DNA of 64,000 nt. Source: Doryteuthis pealeii. Taxonomy: Eukaryota > Mollusca > Cephalopoda > Myopsida > Loliginidae. Positions 56,691 through 64,000 of the stretch are shown here, in pieces. The notes beneath the pieces were generated by a model. That model ran no database searches. It was not told the origin of the DNA and saw only the letters and a list, made by a program, of their open reading frames with translations. The position numbers and the translations under genes were made by a program. Numbering within the stretch: the stretch's first letter is position 1; every line of letters begins with the position of its first letter. The stretch lies in assembly GCA_023376005.1 (NCBI GenBank), contig CM042152.1, positions 89,873,740-89,937,739 on the forward strand. Reading direction: 5' to 3'.

Positions 56691-57228
56691 CCAAATTGCC
56701 AGCTATCGCCATCTCAAACAGACTATAAACCTGTTTGTTTACTTTCAAATATTTATATTATATATATATATATATATATAACATTGCTTATTACTAGTGA
56801 AAACTTTTATATATATTTGAGTTACTATAATAATTTTTTAAGAAAGAAACTATATAACAGAATTTTTTTTTTTTTGCCTTGCAGTAAACTTGACGAATAG
56901 TTTTCTATTGATAACAACTAGATTTATATTATCTTTTTATTTTATGAATGTTTATATACTTATTCTTTTAATTCAACATTCTTATAACATCATTAGAACA
57001 TAAAATTCATTTTTTTTTTAAATTTTCTTAGAAATGATTTTAATATCTTCATAAGACATAAATTTAATTTAATCTAAGACAGATTCTGTTTATTACCAAA
57101 GAATTCCCTGAGATATAAACAAAATGAAATTTAATTTAATAAAGAATAAGGAAAAAAAATCTTAAGACAAAGATCAAATTTTGTTATCTTTTACAAAATT
57201 TGATTTGATTAAATTTTGGTGACTATAG
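56691..57228. other. AT-rich stretch, no gene
   Basis: (TA)n at 56757-56781 and T-runs. No recognisable feature. Confidence 0.5.
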
Positions 57229-58016
57229 ACATTTACCTCACTTGGTAGATCATTAATTTCAGAACCACAAAGTTCCAGGTTTGATACTAGCCCTCACCAA
57301 CTCAGAGTAAGAATAGCACAGCTTGGTTTGTTTGGTTTTACAGCATATCAACCTCAGTGGGTCATTTAATGCTGACAAAGTTTTGAAATAAAGTCATTCT
57401 TAATGGATAATCAATTTTTTTATAAACTCATGTTTTTGTATATAACCCATAGATGGGACCCTAACAGGTACTACCACTCCGGGTCAAAGTGGACCAGGGA
57501 GCAATGGTAATGAATGGGGTGCTCCACATTCCCCAAACCTCCAAAATTGGAACCTCACCATCAGATAGAGTTTAACGTCATTCCCAGGACATGTAGACCC
57601 TCAGTCACCGCCTTCTAGCACATATATGATAAAAAGTTGGGGCTTGCCATAAGGGCAATAGGGTTGGGGCAATCATATAGGTGCTATATTGCCCGTCTAG
57701 CCCAAGAAAGGGCCAAAGTGGAGTTTTGCAAGTCATGGATTGCTCATCCACCTGAGTTCTATCCTTAAGCATTACAGGTCGCCACCCATGGCCAACAGGT
57801 AGCCCTATTGGGAGAGTCTTACCCCACTGCAGAGGTGCAGTCGGTGTATTCTAATGCCCCAGCCGACAGGGCGGGAACAGCTTGGATCTGTGCAGTAAAG
57901 TGGAGAGCTGATGGTAGGTGTGTTACTCACCTAGCCTAGTGGTAGTGAAAAGGAGATAGGCTCTCTCCCTGCCTGTGTGATACTAACAATAGGCCACTCC
58001 ACCTACTCTACTTTTA
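57229..58016 (+). mobile_element. S1 SINE split by an F2 insertion
   Basis: The head part at 57229-57326 (B box GGTTTGATACT, 'ctcaccaactcagagtaaga') resumes at 57886 with 'atctgtgcagtaaagtggag' and runs to the tail at 58016. An older S1 subfamily. Confidence 0.85.
57327..57876 (-). mobile_element. F2 retroposon with 9-bp TSD, inside S1
   Basis: ACAGCTTGG flanks both sides (57318-57326, 57877-57885). Minus-strand sense runs from TTCCCGCCCTGTCGGCTGGG to an (A,C)-rich tail. An internal deletion removes part of the 'gatcggagggggcctctcc' region. It fixes F2 ends independently of 17442-18053. Confidence 0.92.
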
Positions 58017-58137
58017 GAGAATGGAATTTTGCTATAATCTAAGCTTAATGAATAACGACCAACCATGTTACATGTTAATAAATAATCGACCTACCATGTT
58101 ACAGTGGTTAGTCTAGTGTAGTGATTTTAATCCTAAC

Positions 58138-58400
58138 CAGGTGCCCTAAAACTGTGTACTTATAATTTTTAGAATTATCAAAAAAAAAAAAAAAAAACAT
58201 ACATACACACTCCAGACTGAGACAAATTAATTTTAAAAGATATTGTCTGAGGGCTATGGAGAAAAAATTTAAATCATATCCGGGTGCCCTATAACTGTGT
58301 ACTTGTAATCATTTTTTGAATTAGCAAAAAAAAAACACTCCAGGTGGTGTCAAAATTAATTTTAAAAGATAGTGCCTGAGAGGAGTGGGAGAAAAATTAA
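58138..58400. repeat. Tandem duplication, two ~140-bp units
   Basis: Both units share 'gtgccct' + 'aactgtgtact' + a poly(A) run + 'cactcca' + 'aattaattttaaaagata', then 'gagaaaaa'. Units start at ~58138 and ~58283. Confidence 0.82.
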
Positions 58401-58575
58401 ATAAATAAAATAAAACATTTAATACTTTAAAAAAAAATTAATTACTTATTTAAAAAGAATCATATTCATTCCACTCCACTTTGTTTTATTTTACAACAGA
58501 CAACAATGTTTTCTTTTTTAAAATACACCAATTTTTACATAGTTCTACAAAATTTAATATTTTAGTGTAAAAAAG

Positions 58576-58577
<2 letters not shown>

Positions 58578-58614
<37 letters not shown>

Positions 58615-59008
58615 GATAGGAGGTTGGAGTAAATCCGACAGAATGTGGTAAAGAGTATGGGGAAAATGTGGACAAAGGAACAAACTCAGACAAGTATATG
58701 TAGAAGATATATTTCGCAGTGCATTGAGCACGGTTTCATCAATCATTTATCTTAACATTAGTGCATCATACATGTGTTTTATAGAAGAAAAACTGGACGG
58801 ATGAGGGATGAATTTGGGGATGAAGTCAGATGGTTGGGATAGCGTTTGTGAGGATTTGATTGGTCAGAAGGAATCTTGGTGGATAGGGAGGGAAATAAGA
58901 TGCACTAATGTTAAAATAAACAACTGGTGAAACTGTGGTCAATGCACTGCGAAATATATCTCCTACATATACTTGTGTGAGTTTGTCCACATTTTTACCT
59001 CTACTCTT
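58578..59008. repeat. Inverted-repeat element next to (TA)n
   Basis: 58640-58765 and 58898-59008 are diverged complements around a 132-nt G-rich middle. Each arm has a hammerhead-like pair of boxes (TTGATGA...GAAA at 58712-58742 minus; CTGGTGA...GAAA at 58924-58954 plus), but cleavage-site stems are absent. (TA)n at 58578-58610. Confidence 0.6.
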
Positions 59009-59009
59009 T

Positions 59010-59604
59010 TATGTTTTTTTTAAATTTTTATCTCAAGGTTAGTGACGTCCAAAATTATGTAAAAGGATTTTTTGCCACACACTTTCGTAAAAAAAATTTA
59101 AACAGAACTTTGATGTCTTATATCTATTTTAACAATTGACATAAAAATAGTTAAGGTATCCTGTTACTTAAAAAAAATTGATGTAATCAAGAAAAAAAAT
59201 GAGGAAATCTTTGGATTCAGAGTCCAAATGTTTTTGTCAAAAACAAGTGTCTGATCTAGCTCAACAAAATTTGTGATGCCCAGTGTAATGTTTTAGTATT
59301 TCCCATTATATATATTTTTAAAACCTTTCATGAAATAAGCAAAAATTTGTTAGATGCTGTATTTTTACGGTCTATGAGAAAAATTGAGGGTATCCCGTAG
59401 CTCAAAAAGTTGATGGGATAGAGAAAAACTGGGATCATTTTTGGAATCAATGGTCAAAAAAGAAGTCAAAAACAAGTGTGAGATCCACTTCAATAAAAAT
59501 TATGTTACTACTTATCGATTTAGACAAAGTTTAACCTTAAATAATAGATCTGATTATTCTTAATTCGCTTTTAAAACTCGTAGTATCCAATTTTTTTTGC
59601 TAGT

Positions 59605-59654
<50 letters not shown>

Positions 59655-60050
59655 CTCAATATGTTTATATAACAGATTTAATAAAATGCTATAGTCATAT
59701 ATATATATATTATATATTTTTGTGTGTGTGTTTATTCTTAGGTTGAGTATATTGGAATTTTTAATTATCTGTTGGTGTATAGTGAATTTCAGTCATGTTT
59801 ACAACCTTCACCATTATGTGCCTGTTCAATATACGATTCTCTGCCTAACAAGAAGAAGAAGAAAAAAAAAAGAAAAATAAATTACTTATTTAGACATGTC
59901 ACAATGAGAACAGTACGGTTTGGGAAGAATAGGCTGTTGAAGGAGTTCTGTGACTGGGGGGGGGGGGTCTGGAATTCGTGATTCTTTTGTATCAACTGGG
60001 AAAAATGGTTCTTTTAATCAAGAAATTGTTTACTAATTTATTTTCAGTTA
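59010..60050. other. AT-rich stretch with an old duplication
   Basis: 59150-59285 and 59385-59515 look like diverged copies ('ggtatcc.gta.c.', 'gtcaaaaacaagtgt'). (TA)n at 59609-59652 and 59699-59720; G-run near 59957. No gene. Confidence 0.4.
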
Positions 60051-60058
60051 AAATGGAG

Positions 60059-60288
60059 ATGCTTGTTGGATAATGGTTATAGAAAATGGACATGATAATT
60101 CGAGTTCAAATCCTGGACGCTGTTGGTATTTCACATAGTATCCATCCAACTATGGGTAAATAGTAGAGTAGACAGGGCTCTTTAACCTTGATATAGCAAC
60201 CAGGCTAGGAGAAGGAAAAATCTGAATTCAAACCAGTTATATTCTGCATAAACATTGACCTTGTGTCACATCCTACTCATGCAGAAGG
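60059..60288 (+). mobile_element. S3 SINE, diverged
   Basis: Head 'gatgcttgttggataatggt' with B box GAGTTCAAATCC, then 'aactatgggtaaatagtaga' and 'caaccaggctaggagaagga'; ends at 'actcatgcagaaggac'. An internal part is deleted. Confidence 0.75.
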
Positions 60289-60290
60289 AC

Positions 60291-60664
60291 TGTGTTTGGT
60301 TTGGTTTGTTTGTTTTGAAATAAATTCATTCTCAATGGATACTCAATTTTTTTATAAATACATTTTTCTATTTAACGCATAAATGGGACCCTAACAGGTA
60401 CTACCACTCCGGGTCAGAGTGAATCAGGGAACAATGGTGATGAAGGGGTGCTTCACATTCCCCAGACCTCCAGAACTCGAGCCTCACCATCAGATGGAGT
60501 TGAACATCATTCCCAGGACATGAAGATCCTCAGCCACCGCCTTCTAGCACCAATATGATAAAAAGGGTTGGGGTTTGGCATAAGGGCAATAGAATTGGGG
60601 CAATCATATAGGTTCTAGGGCTTGATGTAACTAGCCGATTGATCGGAGGGGGCCTCTCAGACCA
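60291..60664 (-). mobile_element. F2 retroposon, 5' truncated
   Basis: Tail complement 'gtttggtttggtttgtttgt' adjoining S3; ends in 'gatcggagggggcctctc'. It lacks the 'atatcaacctcagtgggtca' block, an internal deletion. Confidence 0.85.
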
Positions 60665-61570
60665 CAAAGGGTTTGGGGTAAATATTTACTAATACTTTTA
60701 ATAATGAAAAATTCAAGTGAAATTTAATGGGTCCTAAATAACAGATAACAAATCTCACCAACCCAGCACTTGGAGACAAGCTGTGACATGACAATTCCAA
60801 CTTCAGAGAAAGCTATCAATCTTTATTTTATGTTTCATGATGGCGTTTTTATGTTTTTGTTGTAATCAATTTGACATGGCATTTGAAACAATAGTTTTTT
60901 TTTTTTTTTTTCCAAGTTCGCCTTCGTGTTGCAGGATCAAATAAATATGTGGATGTGTTGCTGATTTCCAGCCGTATCATAAAAAAATTAGTAAAAAAAA
61001 AAAAAGAATTTGACTAATAGCCATGATGCCTTAAGAGATGATGTCCCTGATTAAATCCTGTCCTCATTGTTGTAGTAAATACCAGAAAACTAAACAAACA
61101 AAAAAGAATGAATGAAATAATTAAGAAAAAGTAACAATATGAACAATGTTCGTTAATGACAACCAATTAGTCTTATAGTTAATCTCATTACTGAGATAAT
61201 GAATGAGCATAGTGAACTTAGAATTGTTAAGGTGAATTCTGTTTTAATACGTAGTCTTATAATGGCTGAAAAATGGCATTTTGGGCAAACCTTTGAAGCC
61301 CCATATCTCCCTTAATACTCAAGCGCCACCATCCATCTTTTATTATGTGATACTCCTCATCGAACTCTATCAGAAAAACATAATAGTTTGGCACTTTATT
61401 TTTACACACAATTTGCCATTTTTGCCCTCTCTCAGGGGGGTTATAGAGCCCCGAAAATCACCTAAAACTCCTAATTCACCAGTTTTTTCACCATCAGTAA
61501 ATTCAGGGCATTAGAATCCATGAGAAATTCCTAAGGTTGATTTAATTCCTAAGGTTGATTTAATATTTAC
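60665..61570. other. Unique stretch, no gene recognised
   Basis: AT-rich, with T-run near 60895. A 77-codon frame at 61281-61514 shows no domain and no flanking splice signals I trust. Confidence 0.45.
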
Positions 61571-61675
61571 GATAAATAAATTGACATTATTTAGGGTGAA
61601 TTAAGAGAAAAGATAAATAAATTGACATTATTTTGGGTGAATTAAGAGAAAAGATAAATAAATTGACATTAAAAC
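61571..61675. repeat. Minisatellite, ~47-bp unit x 2.3
   Basis: 'aagataaataaattgacatt' + 'attt.gggtgaattaagaga' repeated. A shorter tandem 'cctaaggttgatttaatt' x2 precedes it at ~61530. Confidence 0.85.
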
Positions 61676-61784
61676 TTTCTATGTAATCTATATGTTTAAT
61701 ACAGACGGGCATAAACAGATCTTGATAAATGTCTGCATTTCCTGAGCTTTGGCATTTCAGAGAACACTGCATCATTCCAAGAGA

Positions 61785-62243
61785 TGGGTTTGGTTTGATT
61801 TGGTTGTTGTTTTATTTTACGGCATATCAACCTCAGTGGGTCATTTAATGCTGATAAAGTTTTGAAATAAAGTCATTCTTAATGGATACTCAATTTTTTT
61901 ATAAACTCATGTTTTTCTATATACTACCACTCCGGTTCAGAGTGGACCTGGGAGCAATGGTGATGAAGGGGTGCTCCACATTTCCCAAACCTCCAAAACT
62001 GGAACCTCACCATCAGATAGAGTTTAACGTCATTCCAGGACATGTAGACCCTCAGCCACCATGTTCTAGCATCCATATGATAAAAAGGGTTGGAGCTTGC
62101 CGTAAGGGCAATAGTGTTGGGGCAATCATATAGGTGCTAGGGCTTGACATGATCAGCTGATTGATCTATAGACCATTGGGGGAGTCTTACCTCTCTGCAG
62201 AGGTGCAGTTGGTGCATTCTAATACCCCACCGACAGGGCAGCC
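61785..62243 (-). mobile_element. F2 retroposon, two internal deletions
   Basis: Tail complement at left; both extreme ends present (through 'ccccaccgacagggcagcc'), but the 'gggaccctaacagg' block and the 'catgaactgc' region are missing. Confidence 0.87.
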
Positions 62244-62365
62244 AAAGAATGGGTTCAAAAAGTAGTGAGATTCTGTATTTAACAAGATAAAACTAAACAA
62301 TGACTGAAATGCTTCTTCAAAATAGTCCTGGCTTAGCGATCAACATGTTTATTCCAGCATCCAAA

Positions 62366-62437
62366 CCAATCTCCCTGGTCTAGCGCTAGGGAAAAGAGGA
62401 TAGACTCCCTCACTGTCCAGCTGATACTGACAATTGT
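62366..62437 (+). mobile_element. S1 SINE 3' fragment
   Basis: 'aatctccctggtctagcgct' to 'cagctgatactgaca' only. 62244-62365 and 62438-62640 show no feature. Confidence 0.75.
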
Positions 62438-62639
62438 AACAGTTTTGACCATTAGCTGCATTTAAGTACATTAAACCCAGAACATTCTAGCAGGGTTTGT
62501 TACTTCCGTCCAGTCTCACTCTGAACTGGCCCTAAAAGTCAACTAAGTGTAGAAAGATTGAGTTGTAAAAATCTTCCTTGGGGGAATATTTAACAACTTC
62601 ACCTACTGAGTAAACGTCTCTCTCCTCATGATTATTTGT

Positions 62640-62760
62640 GCTCTTACTCTCTCTCTCTCTCTTACTCTCTCACTCTCTCTTTCTCTGTCTGTCTCTCTTA
62701 CACTCTCTTTCTCTCTCACTTTCTCTTGGCAGATCTCTCTTTCTCTCTGTCTCTCTTATA
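62640..62760. repeat. (CT)n-rich low-complexity tract
   Basis: Irregular CTCTCT repeats with TTACTCTCTC variants. Confidence 0.92.
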
Positions 62761-62851
62761 TTCATTTATTTTATTATTTTCATTCTATATGAGTCTGTCA
62801 CACTAGTTTTAATTAACTAGTGTTTTTTTTCACTGAATTCTGAGTGACAAG

Positions 62852-62998
62852 GTGTGGTAGTACCTGTTAAGGTACCATCTGTGGGTTAAATAGAACAAAA
62901 TGTGTTTTAAAAAAGAAATTGAGTACTCATCAAGAATGAATGAAACAAAACGTCGTTGTCATAAAATGACCCAACAAGGGTTGACATGCCGTAAAATC
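62852..62998 (+). mobile_element. F2 diverged subfamily, 3' end
   Basis: 'gtggtagtacctgttaaggt' through 'gacatgccgtaaaatccgac'. Same subfamily as 440-641. Confidence 0.65.
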
Positions 62999-63002
62999 CG
63001 AC

Positions 63003-63130
63003 CTGTTAAATTTCTGACCGCCATCCTTGGCCAGTTGAAAAGGACTTAAAGTAAGTAAGTCCCAAACTATAGAATCCTTTGGTAAGTGAATAAGTCCTGA
63101 GTTGTGGAATCCTACGTAGTGTCAAAGGTA
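63003..63130 (+). pseudogene. LINE 3' end fragment
   Basis: Reverse-complement match to 14693-14800 ('ttggccagttgaaaa', 'tatagaatcctttggtaagt', 'gaataagtcctg'). It covers the last codons of the LINE ORF and 3' UTR. No catalytic part. Confidence 0.7.
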
Positions 63131-63256
63131 TACATATTTTAAAGTGAATCTAATTCTCTGTGGGTTTTAGTGTAATATTAGTAATTATTTAGTAACTTTA
63201 TAAGATTCTGTCTCTGTTTGCAGCCAGATACCCTCAAGGTCACAACATCTTAAAGG

Positions 63257-63497
63257 ATGAAGTCTACTAATAGTTTTTCTTTACTTAAGAGACAACTTAA
63301 AGAATTGCTTCAGGTATATTTAACATTCTAATACATCTAGTTCCCACAAAGGGACACACATAAAATCATTTTAATCATTTTTTATAACATTTCTCTCATA
63401 TTATTAGACTGCTCTCCAAAAGGTCATGAAGAAGATGGTAAAGAATCAAGTGCTTTCTACAGTTTCTAAAGCAGTTATCTTAAGCCATGATATTTAA
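63257..63497 (+). CDS. Candidate two-exon small protein, 48 residues
   Basis: Exon a (63257-63313) encodes MKSTNSFSLLKRQLKELLQ and ends CAG with donor GTATAT. A 94-nt intron ends TATTATTAG at 63407. Exon b (63408-63497) continues in phase, with TALQKVMKKMVKNQVL near its start, and stops at TAA. AATAAA (63496-63501) overlaps the stop. Upstream, a pyrimidine tract ending GCAG at 63223 could be the acceptor of the exon carrying the ATG; the ATG frame has an in-frame stop between, so this ATG is the first. The product is Lys- and Leu-rich and amphipathic, with no signal peptide. It could also be a chance alignment or the 3' end of an unseen transcript. Confidence 0.3.
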
Positions 63498-63625
63498 TAA
63501 ACACCATCTAACAGGCATCCCAAAATCGATTTGGGATGATCGTTAAATTCTAAACGTTTTATAAAGCTATTTTATCCACAATTTGCAGTTGAATAAGCTT
63601 AAATGGCAAAGCTCTCCTATAAAAC

Positions 63626-64000
63626 ATCTATCTATCTATCTAAGTCTTCATATTTATCTATCTATATAAGTCTTCATATCTATCTAAGTCTTTATATCTA
63701 TCTAAGTTTTCATATCTATCTAAGTCTTCATTATCTATCTATCTATCTATCTAAGTCTTTATATTTATCTATCTAAGTCTTCATTATCTATCTATCTAAG
63801 TCTTTATATCTATCTATCTATCTATCTAAGCCTTCATTATCTATCTATCTAAGTCTTTATATTTATCTAGTCTTCATATCTATCTAAGTCTTCATTATCT
63901 ATCTATTATTAAGTCTTCATATCTATCTAAGTCTTCATTATCTATCTATCTATCTCTAAGTCTTTATAATCTATCTAAGTCTTTATATCTATCTATCTAT
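63626..64000. repeat. (TATC)n / 'aagtcttcatatc' compound minisatellite
   Basis: Blocks of ATCT repeats alternate with AAGTCTTCATAT or AAGTCTTTATAT; continues past the window end. Confidence 0.95.

Noticed and set aside
56499..56900. 133-codon plus-strand frame
   Set aside because: Built from the inverted tRNA-like arms, a poly(T) loop and (TA)n.
62638..62820. Leu/Ser-rich signal-peptide-like frame
   Set aside because: Translation of a CT microsatellite.

Overview
This window is eukaryotic, AT-rich, repeat-dominated intergenic or intronic DNA. I see no operons, no convincing intact tRNA or rRNA gene and no long conserved coding region. tRNA-derived SINEs, non-LTR retrotransposon (LINE) tail fragments, mariner-like ends, long (TA)n tracts and hammerhead-ribozyme-like motifs fit an invertebrate metazoan. 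A mollusc, possibly a cephalopod, is my best guess, but this is inference from repeat style only. Frequent 1-2 nt indels between otherwise identical copies, an isolated 'n' at 2552 and a 100-N gap at 37852-37951 suggest a long-read assembly with imperfect polishing.

Large-scale layout. Block A (1-2549) recurs directly at 40379-42740. A ~10.3 kb segment, C1 (17215-27493), is followed by an 84-nt spacer and then its reverse complement, C2 (27578-37851), making a ~20.6 kb near-perfect palindrome that ends at the N gap. After the gap, 37962-39197 is a direct copy of ~15430-16672. Then comes 39198-42304, absent from C1, and then a third, direct copy C3 (42305-52915). A short, older inverted copy C4 lies at 53553-54421, and a diverged copy of the 26525-26985 piece lies at 10485-11926. 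C1 and C2 share insertions that C3 lacks, and C3 has its own LTR and other insertions. The C1/C2 doubling is therefore younger than the split from C3, or it is an assembly artefact.

Repeat families (names are mine). S1 is a ~249-bp tRNA-Lys-like SINE. F2 is a ~550-612-bp retroposon with an A-rich tail and 9-12-bp target duplications. S3 is a second tRNA-headed SINE, S4 a tRNA-Asp-like SINE and S5 a 122-bp tRNA-headed SINE with 16-bp TSDs. F4 is a ~400-bp dispersed repeat. There are also two solo LTRs, a TIR element with 9-bp TSDs, several MITEs, a higher-order satellite (7578-9245), a 52-bp minisatellite (4075-4912) and a CA-rich array (55395-56470).

Most notable functional-looking signals: three independent hammerhead-ribozyme folds (9719-9755 minus; 19202-19255 within a perfect 98-bp-arm hairpin, repeated in C2 and C3; 55029-55068 next to a tRNA-like SINE head); a solo LTR whose promoter has clustered heat-shock elements just upstream of a TATA box; and, near the right end, a candidate two-exon 48-residue ORF with good splice sites and a poly(A) signal overlapping its stop codon.
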